64,000 nt of DNA from Phallus indusiatus (Eukaryota; Basidiomycota; Agaricomycetes; Phallales; Phallaceae), in the NCBI GenBank assembly GCA_027605045.1, contig JAQFWX010000001.1:372001-436000 (forward strand), given 5' to 3'. The position numbers and the translations under genes are program-made. Shown one piece after another: positions 11,992-22,445 of the stretch (positions are counted from its first letter, which is position 1; every line of letters begins with the position of its first letter). The notes beneath the pieces are model-generated. The model saw only the letters and a list, made by a program, of their open reading frames with translations, made no database searches and was not told the origin of the DNA.

Positions 11992-12458
11992 AGCTAGGAT
12001 ATATCCGTGTGTTCGATCATTTATTCTCAATCTCGAACAGTCAATGATTATCTTTTCCAGTAGCCCGATAGATTTATTGGCCAACCTACACACATAAACG
12101 TGAATCCGACCATTAAATTCCCCAGAATCCTGAAGCTTAAAATCCGCAGACTATTATGATTTGAAGGAATCTCTTTTCCGATTCATAAATTATTTTGGAA
12201 TAGTAAAGACTCAATATTTAAGTATTGAAGGTCAAGGCTGTGAATGTCGCTAGTGTTGGACAGTGTAGTTATTGATAAACCTCGTAGCTTACGCCATATA
12301 CAAACAGTACGCTCTCTTCCGCCCGACGGTTGCTCCTTATCACTTTTCCCCCTCAACGATTGAGTAAATGTGTCGCTAACAATTATTACTTTTATTGTTG
12401 GAGAGTAATTTACCACAATGATAATGGGAATTTACTTACCATATAAACTTCACATGTT

Positions 12459-12617
12459 TTAAAATCCGCAGAGGGAAGAAGGTGATCGTGCTTCACTGTT
12501 CCCGGGCCCTTCTTGGCTAGGACATCCTGCGGGAGAAAGGGGAATAGTGGGAGCTGCCAATGATACGGCGAAGATTGGAAGTGTGGCAAGAAAAAAAACG
12601 GCATTGTAAAATTGCAT
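12459..12617 (-). CDS. Small secreted peptide, 52 residues, two cysteines (left copy)
   Basis: The ORF starts MQFYNAVFFLATLPIF, a typical signal peptide with a likely cleavage near SLAAP, and ends SSLCGF before TAA. The mature part of about 31 residues is rich in Pro, Ser and Gly and has two cysteines that could form one disulfide. A homologous copy lies at 23837-23995. In the C-terminal half nearly all differences between the copies are silent in this frame (cct/ccc, ccc/cca, tgc/tgt, gga/ggt), and even the stop differs (TAA/TGA). This points to past purifying selection on this exact peptide. It is transcribed divergently from the adjoining SEN54 relic. Function is unknown; a secreted signal or effector-like peptide is possible but unproven. 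Confidence 0.6.
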   Translation of the reverse strand: MQFYNAVFFLATLPIFAVSLAAPTIPLSPAGCPSQEGPGNSEARSPSSLCGF

Positions 12618-13339
12618 AGTTCAAGAAGAGGGCAAGCTCGCGATCTGAGGAGAAACTGGAAGAGAAGCTAGTAGACAATGAATGGTCCTTTGCGGAAACA
12701 TCATGGTTTTAACTGCGCGGAGTAATTCAGATTCTGTAAACCAATGATAATGTTGCATGCCACATATATATTAGCTATTTATTTCCCTACTGGGATATAA
12801 GCGGCCTAGCCGCCTCAGTCAGAAGGTCGTATAAACTGAGATACATACGAAACGAGATGACCCGAATATTATTGCTTGTTGTTTTGAATGATATGTTCCG
12901 GTCTGGTGATGAGTAATACCGATTGAGGCCGTTCATATAGTTATGGTTTGATGTATTTGGGTGTTGACATTGATCTATATACAATATAGATAAGGCTTGC
13001 TTCGTGCAAATTGGCTGTTCGCGAATTCTTTCTCAGAATACACAGCTTTCGTGATGCGTTTTGGAACAACTATGGAGTTTCTGGTAAGTAAAAAAAACGC
13101 AGCTTCTTGAAAACCTTACGTCCGTTAAACCGACTCCGTGTCACGCTAGAGAAAAAAGTAAAAAGTATTAACACTGTTCTTTCTTTCTAACTCATCCTTA
13201 TCACCCCTGGCAGGCTATTAGTTATTAATCAGCCCAAAAAGATTCAAGTACTCTATACAATGTGGCAGGTACCACCTTGATACTTGCAATCGCACCGATA
13301 AGCGCGGCGCCTAAACTTCCCTAACCGTATGGATCAAAC

Positions 13340-13735
13340 ATGGACGACAACATCGCTCAACCCAGCGTCGTTCCAATTCTTCATAATGCAGCGGAAAACG
13401 ATCACGAGTTATCCGAAGACTAGGAGTGTTCCTGATTGGACTAAGTTGACAACGCACTTTCATATCTCGCGGCGGTACTCTCATCATCAGCTTTTCAGAA
13501 CATTTACCCCTTCTTTGTCCAAGTCCGTTCTTCCTAAACGCGGTGAAAAGGAATTCGAACCAACGTAGGGCGGCCCGAGTAAATTGCATACTTTTAGTTT
13601 GATTCGTTCTAGAGATGCGGTGTTCAGCGCCTTAGAAGCTGAGAGAGCAATATCAACGTATGTACGTTCAGTTCTATTCGCGAAGTGTTATCCGATGTTT
13701 ATAATTGGCGCGCAGTAAATCTATAAGCCACATAT
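13340..13735 (+). pseudogene. SEN54: SEN54 (tRNA-splicing endonuclease subunit) 5' fragment
   Basis: The start M-D-D-N-I-A-Q-P-S, an acidic stretch, VPDWTKLTTH, KRGEKEFEPT and the trace of LHTFSLIRSRDAVFSALEAERAI match the N-terminal region of basidiomycete Sen54. The conserved pieces lie in different frames and are interrupted by stops (TAG after ELSED near 13422, TAG after EFEPT at 13566). Homology is lost at about 13732, where RING copy 2 begins, so the Sen54 homology domain is absent. The same region on the opposite strand (22445 downward) runs on through the whole gene. Confidence 0.7.
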
Positions 13736-15425
13736 TCGCAGGATTCGAAGCCATGTTTCTGAAGCACTTTCAAAAAGAACGAGAACCCGATATGGAGCAT
13801 GCTTAGACGCTTTTACGGGGGATGCAGACGGTGTCGCGGGGGCTTGTGCGCCGGTTAGAGCGCGCGGGGGGTGTACTTGGTGGACAAGGATCGGAAGATC
13901 AGTCGTCTGGATGTGCGGTTTGTTGGGGTACGCTTTTGGAGGATGTTGAACCTGGTGAATGGGATTCGGCGGCGCAGAAAGAAGCGAAAGAGAAAGCGCG
14001 TGACAAGGATGATACGCCTGTTGAAGATGATGAGTTCTGAGGACGTATTGTTGCGCTTCTGTGTGCGCGTGTGTATCATGCTGAATGTCTTTTGCCTTGG
14101 TTTTCGAGGAATACGACATGTCCGACTTGTCGATTTGATATTGATCCTGATTCGTTGACGTGGGATCCTCATTTTCCTCATCCTCATCCCCATCCTCATT
14201 CAGATCCTCCGGAAGAGAATATCGCTGGTGGACCTGGGTTTGATGGACCGCTGCCGTTTAATCTCGCGCACGCGCATGCTCAGACTCAGAATAATAATGA
14301 AGGGTACCGGCTTAATGCGACTGAAGCTGAACGGTTGAATGGTGTGTTTGCGTCTCTTGTTGGGGGGTTTTTCGGAGATGGTGGTGGTGCGCCGCAGGGA
14401 CAAGCACGGACAACGGCGAGATAATTCTAAAGAACGATCTGCGTCTGCTCCGGAGGCAACTCAAGCTCAAACTCAAGCTTGAGAGGAGACAGCGTCAGCT
14501 TCAATACCAACATCGTCATCTTCATCGTCATTACCGTCCTTCCCATCAGTACCCCCATTCCCACCGACTACTCTCACCACCGCTCCCATCAACACCAACA
14601 CCAATCTTCCGCCGTTACCACCGCTACCACCGCCACCGATAACACCATCACCCTCGCACCCACACAAGCAGCAATCATCAACGCACGGAACGTACGGTCT
14701 ACCATTCCCACCACTACTTCCATCAACACCACAAAGAATGCATCCGTTATCGGGACTATTCCGACTTCCTCCTATGCCTCTGTTTTTGTTTCCTACTGCT
14801 GGTGCTACTGCTGCTCGACCGCCGCCGAGGGGTCAACATCGGACGCAAACTCATGCTCAGGTTCCACACCGGACTCAGGCTCAGGCTTCATACCAGGCTC
14901 AGGCTCAGGAAGGTGGAACGGGGGATTTGGATATGTTGCTGGATGGAGTGGCGGTGTCGTCGGTTGAGGCGTTGTTAGGAGCAGCGCCGGGTTCGGATTC
15001 AGGTTCTACTATAGTTCCAGCTTCAGCTTCGGCCCCAGCTTCGATGCAACAACAGTCACAGGAATCCGAACAGCCTCAACACTCGTAGTAGCCTCAACCA
15101 CAGCCTCAGCCTTAGCCCCACTATAGCCACATCAGCGTGTTCCTCTGTTTTTTAATTTTCCGCGTGTTTATACGGGATTTCTTGGGTTTCCTGGTGCTGG
15201 TGCTGGCGCAGGTACAGGCGCAGGTGGTGCTATTCGACCATCACAAGCACAAACACAAGAACAAGAACACCCTTCCAACGCTGATACAACTCATCTCACG
15301 CCGCGCCACCCGGTGGCCCAATACCTACTCCCACTGGAACTGCGACAGCAACAGCAACAGCACACTCATTTTCGTCGTCGTCATCATCATCAACACCACC
15401 CCGTTTCTTGTTGTTATTAGCTTTT
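13733..15425 (+). pseudogene. RING-finger protein gene, copy 2: broken, 3'-truncated
   Basis: This copy keeps what copy 1 lost. RKAR-like N-terminal sequence (MFLKHFQKEREPDMEHA, then a TAG stop) leads to GCAVCWGTLLEDVE, the first CxxC of the RING, near 13908. The second half (YHAECLLPWFSRNTTCPTC) starts at 14071. Between them a stop TGA lies in frame, although an intron ending ctgag could remove it. The residue before VYH is Arg where copy 1 has the zinc-binding His. Frameshifts occur near 14400 and in the linker. Homology to copy 1 continues through LLGAAPGS and FNFPRVYTGF to about 15300, but the C-terminal second RING is missing. Confidence 0.68.
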
Positions 15426-17100
15426 AGGTATATGTCTCGGTATAATAATGTTTTAATTTTCTTCGTTGTATATACTATTATTGACATTGCACAGGTAGAT
15501 AAATCCTAGTAATATGCCATTCATTTCATGAAGTATTGCATGAATGAATTCTGGAGTATATAAAGTGAGATGTCAGTGCATGTCAGCACTTGGCTCTGAA
15601 TATTTCAAACTCCGAATCGTCAAAACCTCGAGTCAACGAAGTTCAACTGAGAACTCTGACACCAATGTTTCGACATCAACGTTAGTTTTCCAGAAACAGG
15701 ACCTTAACATGTGGGATCTTTTTTTTCCACAATTCCTCTACTACCATCTTGGCATGAAGCGGATTTTTAGCGGTACATATTAGGTTTAATATTACGTTTC
15801 ATTTGCGTTTTACGGAAACGAAAACATTCGAGCAGGGGAGCTCTCGCAATTAAGCTTCTTGGGCTCTACCCATCGTCTACGTGCTATGGAAATTTGGATC
15901 ATCGATGGTATATATGACTGTCGTTCTGGCCACGCGGAGGAAATAGGAAGCCCGTTTGAAAACCATACTTGTGTTTTTGTCTGATATCAACGATAACGCT
16001 CTCAGTTCAGAAGTTGATCCAGGAGGTGCGGTGTCCTAGCCAATTTACCTAAGGCATGTTTTCCTGATCGAGCCAGAATGGTACGCAGACGTACGCGCTA
16101 TCTCGTTCGCTCGTAACAAAACGGAACTTCAGTACTCACCGGCACTTCTTTGTGGTGAATAGCACCGAAAGGATTATATTTGTAAGAGGCTTGGAGGAAT
16201 GCAGTAGCGTAAGAGGGGTCCCTTACAGACTTAATGACATTTTTTTAATATTAAATCAGACTTATACGAACTCACCGTTACTGTCCCCGCTGCTGGAGTC
16301 CAAAGCGTATGTCACCAGGTCCAGGCACCTCTCTCCTATCACAATTACCGACTCAACTTTACCTAGGTGTCCTTTCATAAGAATTCCCACCAATTCAGTA
16401 ACAATACGCTCCTCTTTATCATGAAAACACACGGGAGAGTAATCATGCCGACGAATTTCACTCAGGAGCAGGTGATCAACTTGTGTTTTTAAAAGTGAAT
16501 TCTATTATGTGTAGCTAATGCGTTCTCAAAGGCATTGAACATGTTTCTATTGTATGTAAGTTTATCATTCCTCAGATTCTGAGAGCTCTCAGGGGTCGGA
16601 ATACTTCTTCCGTTTCGGGAAAACAAATGGGCTTTGAATAATAAGATATTTGGGCTGGGTGATTATCATCCTTTTTCCTGCCCAGCCCACTATTGAATAT
16701 AGAGAAAATATATGGAAATGTCATAAGAGGAGGTTGGTGTGTGTCGCTTGCAACGGCGTGAAGTAAAGTCCGATCCCTGGTGCCTGCTACGTGTTTCGTC
16801 GCTCAACGTTTTTTGCTATACATGAGTCTAACGAATTTATTTTACCTTGACAAAAACAGAACAGTTAACGTCATTTTAAAGAATTCGATTAACGTAATTG
16901 CATTAAATGTACCTGTTTCCTTTTTTCAAACAAAGAGAAATGACATACGGGCTGCTGTCGTTGATACAGCCCTGATTTTTATCGTCTGGAGCTAATTATG
17001 CTCCGATTATAGCTCCAGGGGTATAATCTCAGAATCACTTGAACACGATACCATCGCACGAAATATTTTATCGTGCGATTAATTAACTAATCTACTAGGA
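15426..17100. other. Non-coding stretch with an old duplicated segment
   Basis: No gene is supported. The part near 15970-16030 (gtttttgtctgatatcaacg) resembles 7965-8030. From about 16468 the sequence belongs to the left copy of the direct repeat described below. Confidence 0.5.
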
Positions 17101-17108
17101 GGTAAATT

Positions 17109-17120
17109 TTATATATAAGG
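17109..17120 (+). promoter_or_regulatory. Probable TATA box of the 207-residue gene, left copy
   Basis: The sequence tttatatataagg lies about 70 bp before the first ATG (17185) and about 140 bp before the chosen start. The right copy has tttctatataaga at the matching place (near 26727-26739). Confidence 0.5.
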
Positions 17121-17184
17121 GGCTCACAAAACCTATCCATTTTTTCATCATCTCACATACTTACACACATACCTCCGTAAAATC

Positions 17185-17253
17185 ATGGTTTTCCAAAGGA
17201 ACCTCAAGATCAAATGGTGTGTTCAGTCGCTGTCCCCAGATAGTTCGAGTTGA
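17185..17253 (+). promoter_or_regulatory. Conserved upstream ORF overlapping the main start (TGATG)
   Basis: The first ATG after the TATA box opens a 22-codon ORF (MVFQRNLKIKWCVQS...). Its TGA stop at 17251-17253 overlaps the ATG of the main ORF (17253-17255) as TGATG. The right copy keeps the same ORF length and the same overlap (26801 to 26869) despite several base changes. This arrangement would favour coupled termination and reinitiation, or repression of the main frame. An unusual short intron joining the first ATG to the main frame is a less likely alternative. Confidence 0.45.
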
Positions 17254-18208
17254 TGCTCACCGTGCATAGTGGCGACATCGGCGAGAACCCTGTTACGCTC
17301 TTATTATGCTTCCAAGTCCCCGATCCATCGAAATTGTACACTGAGCAGTTCCCTGTAGCATGGAGGTAATGTTCTTCAAGATGTCTTTGAACAAGGCTTA
17401 TCTGATGCATCTTCCATAGAGTTATTGAATTTACTGGAGAAGGTATACACCATAAAAGGTGTCACGAAGTGGTATTAAATATTGATCGTCTGTTGCGTTT
17501 TTCTTTGGTAGGCAATGAGAACCTGAATGCCATGTACAATAACCAGTAAGTGTCTGGGGACACACGGGAAAGTCATCAAAACTAAAATGATACCAGACTT
17601 TTCGTGGCTAATCCCCAATCGTCCACTAATAATTTTGTTAAACCCAACCAGTGGATAAGTATTGATGTGGGTTTTATTGATTCATACGACGTTTATTACA
17701 TTAAGCTCATGACTGTTATAGCCGGGCCAACAAACAACTTTCGAGAAAAAGGGCCAGGCCCTTCATTTTACGGTATAACCCGTGATATTATTTATTAGCC
17801 TACATGAATTCTTATCGTTTACAGACACCAGTCAAAGGGAGTGGGAAACTTATTATCGCTGAGAATGCTACCCAAGAGAAGAGAAATTTTACAATAGGTA
17901 TGGTCGAAGGAAATGATCCTGTGCCTCTTCTCTACTTCTCTGGTGTTGGGTACGTTGTTACCTTTGATTCACATGAGCCGAGTTTTTAACTCCCCCCAAG
18001 ATCAGGATCCAGTCTCGTCGCCCAATTTACGCCTAAATTACAAGCATATATAGTTTCTAACTACCAGGAAACGTCCGTTCTGAAGGGTGCAATTCAAACG
18101 ATGAAACCGTTCTGGACTCAGGACCTAGCGAAATACGACGATCAAACCGTTAACCTGGTGTTCCAAAAGGATCACGCAACTGGGGCTTACTCAATCGATG
18201 AAGCATAA
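17253..18208 (+). CDS. Unrecognised conserved 207-residue protein, left copy (seven exons)
   Basis: Exons 17253-17365, 17420-17442, 17512-17545, 17597-17666, 17722-17772, 17825-17949 and 18001-18208 sum to 624 nt with every phase matching. All introns are about 50-70 nt with GT and AG ends. The protein begins MLTVHSGDIGENPVTLLLCF, has no signal peptide or membrane segment, and looks like an all-beta protein (GQALHFT, GSGKLIIAENAT, VPLLYFSGVG, QFTPKLQAYIVSNYQ, MKPFWTQDL, HATGAYSI). I do not recognise the family; it recalls hypothetical proteins multiplied in mushroom genomes. Relatives in this window are an almost identical gene (26869-27819), a fragment cut by a MITE (24340-24690) and a diverged fragment (25473-25775). 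An alternative start at 17185 would need extra splicing. Confidence 0.65.
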
Positions 18209-18769
18209 TGAAATATTGTTCTGAACTCTGAATATTTCTTGCAGAGTTATATAAACAGTACCCACTTTCTTCAAATTCCATTTCTTAATTTTAATACAAA
18301 AACAAAAAAAAAAATACTCCATTTTCATTTCCTTTTCTCGAAATAAGTTGTTTTATTTATTGCAAGCGGCGTCTATGTAGCATTAGGTAGTTTCCGAATC
18401 CAACAAGACTGCCTTTTTGCTTGAATTTGAACTTGCGATCATACATCCTTGTCTAAAAGGAGGCCGTTGCGTACTCCTCGAAAGTCACATCAAAACACTT
18501 GTCAAAAGGTGGAGCAGGAATCGCGAATTTTTACAAGCAGTCATAAAAGGCTCCGATTTTCTGTTCTGCCAATTAATTGAAGTGAGTATGAGGACAAAAT
18601 CAGAAAAAGTGCAGGCGGTTAGCGCCGGAGAAAAAGTTATTTATGTAATGCGACGAGCGCCAGAGACTAGTATTACTTCGAACTTTTGTCCACGACATCA
18701 TTATAATGCCCATATATACATCCACTTAATCTGCGTTAAAGAAAAATACCAGTGATGGGTCGCGCTCCT

Positions 18770-19057
18770 TCTAGCATGTGTACCATGGAATCAACTGATC
18801 CAGCTTTGTTATACTTGCCAGGTTCCTTTCCGATCATATTTGGGTATTCCACAGCTACTCCTCCCTAACGGAATGCGCAAAGTACTTAAACTGTCACTCA
18901 GGTTCAGTTTCTGACGACGTTCATAATGCACCAAGAACAAGACACGGGATCCTTCAAGCAAGGTCACAGGCGAAATGGCCATACAACTACGTACCCCGCT
19001 TGCATCAAGCCACGTAGTACATGCATGAGTGCTTATACCATCTCCGTAACGCCGCAA
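18770..19057 (-). pseudogene. Degenerate fragment of an unrecognised gene, copy 1
   Basis: On the minus strand one frame reads YPNMIGKEPGKYNKAGSV...MVHMLEGARP. The second copy reads ISNMTGKDPARYDEVGSA...TAHVLGRVRAG at the matching place. Upstream parts also match (RQKLNLS versus RPKLKLSGGD) but in a shifted frame here, so this copy is broken. I do not recognise the family. Confidence 0.45.
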
Positions 19058-20267
19058 CCCTGTTCAAGAAGATACCGTGACAACTCGTCTCCCCTACACA
19101 CCAATAAAAAGATTTCCTCTTTCTATCTTCAGCTGGCCTTAGTGACAAATGGAATAGAATAGAACTAGGAGATATAAATCTGTCAATGCACGCTCTGATG
19201 TCAATAATTTTACCCGGTAAGTTTACATGGTGGAAAAATGGTCGATTGTTATATCCTAACACGCCGAATAGGTGCAATTCTCTAAATTGTTCAACCATCC
19301 ATAAATACTTTTCCAGACGCGTTAAGGAGGCCTTCTATATCAGTAAGAGAATAGCCATTCCTCAATATTTCAACATTCACATTAATTGCTGCTTTAAGTC
19401 AGGTCTTTTGTGTTGAAAATGGCATCTCGAACAGAGCCTTTTAGTGGGGACAAAAAAAATCTGCGCTGTCCAATCATTCTCAATCCGATGGATTTGAAGA
19501 TATGCTCATCGATCACCCAAACGGCTGGGAAGTCAATAACGCTCAGACATATTACATGAATTGCAGATTTTACAGTTATCGAATCCGCAAAGGCACACCC
19601 TTGAATATCAGACGCTCCAAGCCGAAGCCTGAACATGCCAAAAGTAACGAGCAAATTCCAATACCACAAGCTGCAGAGATGAAAGCTGTGCGAGTCCCGC
19701 AATACCTCGGCACTATCGAAGAAGATCATGATGATGTGCCCCAATTACGAACTACACTACTGAGGGTTTTCGACGCGCAATGCAGATTTTGCCATCGCCA
19801 AAATCCTCAAAACCCCGACCTTTTCGTCTAATGACCATCCTCCGGGACCAGAGCATACTCGGAAAACAAGTTCTACAGCTAAACTCTTGGTTGAAATAAA
19901 ACGCTTTACGAGTCGGAAGTTAGAGTTCAAAATCAAGTCGAAGACATGAAACAAAAGGCTGCCCACGATGTCAGCGTCCAAGCTGCCCTGAAGTTTTCGA
20001 ACAGAACCACGACATCAAGTCAGTCCTCGCCATAGCAACTTCTGGAAACAATTGCTCTCAAACCATTTTAAACGTGGTACAAGTGGCTCTCAGTTGATCT
20101 TAGCTATTAGGAGAGTTATGTATCTCTAGTTTGGACTCCCACTATGCCGCTGGAGGATTCTAAGTCCTACGGAAGCTAGCTTGATTAATACCCACTACGC
20201 GGACTACGCTGAGGCGAAATACCAGTTAGGTTCCCTTCGTGGTCGGCAAGATCTTTTTCAGTTTCGC

Positions 20268-20612
20268 TCATCTGCTCAAGGAAAAATTAAATGGAAGGTT
20301 GACAATTTGTCCATGGGATCGGTTAGCGCCAAACACGAAGCACATTACAGGTTTTCCATCATAACTCAAAACCGACTTCAAGGTAGAATTAAAAGTTAAT
20401 CCCGCACGTACGCGTCCAAGAACGTGGGCGGTCGTCGCGAATATGGCTGATCCAACTTCGTCGTACCGGGCGGGATCCTTTCCGGTCATGTTTGAAATTG
20501 GAACGAGACCGTTGTATACTGCATACTCTACAAGCCGATCCTGTTTGATCAAGTCCCCGCCACTCAGTTTCAGTTTTGGACGATACCATGATGAATAATA
20601 TCCAATCCACAT
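20268..20612 (-). pseudogene. Fragment of the same unrecognised gene, copy 2
   Basis: The minus-strand frame is open for 114 residues: MWIGYYSSWYRPKLKLSGGD at the start, then NMTGKDPARYDEVGSAIF and VLGRVRAGLTF, and later KSVLSYDGKPVMCFVFGANR. It matches the fragment at about 18770-19057. No second exon or complete domain could be joined on either side. It may be an exon of a lost gene; the function is unknown. Confidence 0.4.
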
Positions 20613-20795
20613 TGCTCAATTAAAATTATTCTATGTGAGAAATGTTCCTGACTTACTGGGATGATGAAGTGACAAAGGTTGTGCAATAAAGGAGTTTAGT
20701 TCTGGTTGACAACTTTACCTGATAATGCATAATATGTGTTATGCAAAATCTCCGCCGACATCCATAGGTCCATTGTACAGTATGAGATATATACA

Positions 20796-22445
20796 TTATG
20801 AACAAGTCGACCGTATACACATCTGTAGCTCAAGAAGGATATCCTCAAATACTCCAGAACTGAGTCGATAAAAACTAATCACTCCACAAAATTTTTGTGG
20901 AGTGATTACTGTGATTTAAATTCACAGTGGGAATTACGACTGTCTTCTTCCCGTTTTTCAAAACTGCAAACAAATGTGGCGGTCTTTGCGTTGCGAGAGA
21001 ATTTTGGAGTGGAGGTTTTATCAATCCTAACCACGACAGCAAACAAATCCATAATGAAGCCGACGTCTCTGCATGGGAGTAGTTGGTCCGGGAGCTGATT
21101 TCGTCTCTGAATTAGGCTTTGTCACTTTTCCTTTGATCTTCTAACGAGGAGGTGAGGGAGCTGCTTGGGGGAGTTAATCCTACAGATCCAATAATTCACG
21201 TAGTGTCGGTAGCGGGGTCGTTCTTGCACTGAGTAAATGTCAATGAACGCTGTCCCGCTTCATTGAAGGAAACTTACTCTACAACAACTAGGGAGAAGTC
21301 ACAAGCTGAAGGGGCTGTTTTACGAAATGGCGTAATAGTTTATACACATTTAGAATAGCTTATATGAAAATGATGCGGGGGGCTGCGAAGGTGGATATAG
21401 AACAGCTTTGTGACCGGAAGGGATAAACCGTAAGGACTTATAGAGCGACGCTAAACGAAGATTTGGTATAGGAAAGAAACTAACGATAATTTTTGGCACA
21501 GCGAAGAAAAAGTCCTTAGTGAAGAAACGTCTAAATTGATGGAAACGGGGTAGATCGGGATGAGCTAATGGTGGAGGTGTAGGATAATGGTCGTTCGGCG
21601 TATGAGTATTATGCAGAACGTTGAACCCTAGTCATTTTAGGTACACATAAACCTTTGATCCCAACAAAATCAAATAATGATTCAATGATATTTCAAAAAC
21701 TCACATTGTATTTTTCAAGCGTCAATTCACCCTTTTTTATCATCTCGACATAAGCCTGTTGAACAAGCATGGGAACGCCATACGATTGGAAATGCTCTTC
21801 TTGGGCGTCGACATTTTCTTCCTGTTTTAGAATCTCATCTATCCTAGATTTATACCCCCAAAGAAACAAGCTTCCGCGCTCGACAATGTACAAGGCTTCT
21901 TCTGGTACTTCTGGTAAGAGTTCGATTCTTTTTCGTAGTTTTGCGACGCCATCATCCGAATAGACAGGACATGGAGCGGAATGTCCAATGCCATTGCATC
22001 ATTGCCGCCCATGATATATCCGGATACGGTATACCAGATAGCGTGGTCTATAAATTTACTGCGTGCCAATTGTAATCATCGGATAACACTTTGCGAATAG
22101 AATAATATTCTGAACGTACATTAATATTGCTCTCTCGGCTTCCAGGGCGCTGGGCGCTGCGTCTCTAGAACGATTCAAACTGAAAGTCTGCAAGTTACTC
22201 GGACCGCCCTGCGTTGGTTCGAATTCCTTGTCACCGCTTTGGGAAGAACGGGCTTGGACAAAGAAGAGGCAAATATTCTCAGAAGCTGATGATTAGACTG
22301 CTGCCACGAGACATGAAAGCGCGTTGTATTTCAACTGCGTCCAATCAGGCACTCCCGGCTCCTCGTCTTCGGATAACTCGTAATCGTTTTCCGCTGCATT
22401 GTGAAGGATTGGAACGACGCTGGATTGAGCGATGTTGTCGTCCAT
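20796..22445 (-). pseudogene. SEN54: SEN54 (tRNA-splicing endonuclease subunit) pseudogene, near full length
   Basis: Reading leftward from the ATG at 22445 gives MDDNIAQ, VPDWTQL, GDKEFEPTQGGPSNLQTFSL, ALEAERAI, SGYIMGGNDAMALDI, KLRKRIELLPE, then the Sen54 hallmark EEALYIVERGSLFLWGYKS (about 21905-21830) and GVPMLVQQAYVEMIKKGELT. Further left are VYVYLK-stop-LGFNV (TGA where an Arg codon is expected), a Pro-rich linker, TITPFRKTAPSACDFSLVVVE, ARTTPLPTLRELLDL, LKNGKKTVVIP and ISFYRLSSGVFEDI. The order matches Sen54 throughout, but stops and frameshifts are many. A functional SEN54 must therefore lie elsewhere if the host splices tRNAs normally. A 31-bp palindrome interrupts the C-terminal part (20877-20907). 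Confidence 0.78.
20877..20907. repeat. Perfect 31-bp palindrome inside the SEN54 pseudogene
   Basis: The arms aatcactccacaaa and tttgtggagtgatt are exact complements separated by att. The palindrome sits between LKNGKKTVVIP...NHSN and VISFYRL of the SEN54 relic, where intact Sen54 has continuous sequence. It therefore looks like a small inverted duplication made after the gene died. Confidence 0.85.

Larger units (their letters stand above)
12410..13735 (+). repeat. Left arm of a large inverted repeat (peptide gene plus SEN54 5' part)
   Basis: This stretch is the inverted counterpart of about 22050-24010, as shown by matching translations on opposite strands. Examples are PKRGEKEFEP / GDKEFEPTQGGPSN from SEN54 and MQFYNAV from the peptide gene. 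Shared intergenic sequence between the two genes also matches (for example ccagaccggaac and gggaaataaatagctaa, read on the appropriate strands). The arm ends at about 13732, where SEN54 sequence passes abruptly into RING copy 2. Toward the left it runs into the 3' flank of DUF6533 copy C. The right arm carries a 709-bp insertion that this arm lacks. Confidence 0.75.
16468..18437 (+). repeat. Direct repeat of about 1.9 kb, left copy
   Basis: The stretch from about 16468 to 18437 matches about 26098-28093 in the same orientation, including promoter, gene and 3' flank. Shared landmarks are aaacaaatgggctttgaataataag, gctcaacgttttttgctatacatgag, the TATA region, the coding exons, and gtctatgtagcattaggtagtttccgaat after the gene. 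Exons are nearly identical while introns and flanks have diverged more. This suggests the two copies were kept by selection after duplication. Confidence 0.85.
18209..20795. other. Gene-poor stretch with two related degenerate fragments on the minus strand
   Basis: After the direct repeat ends (about 18437) no complete gene can be built. An open frame on the plus strand at 19502-19831 (109 residues, ending RFCHRQNPQNPDLFV) is unrecognised and has no supporting relative. Two minus-strand fragments related to each other are listed separately. Confidence 0.45.

Noticed and set aside
13721..14199. Long minus-strand frames over RING copy 2
   Set aside because: They are shadows of the RING coding sequence on the plus strand and contain no domain.
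17210..17410. Conserved minus-strand ORF (66 residues), also found at 26826-27068, as a candidate antisense gene
   Set aside because: It is the shadow of the highly conserved first exon of the 207-residue gene; the plus-strand exon chain closes in frame and explains the conservation.
22214..22232. ggttcgaattcc as a possible tRNA B box
   Set aside because: It lies in the SEN54 relic (KEFEPT motif on the other strand) and no cloverleaf fits.
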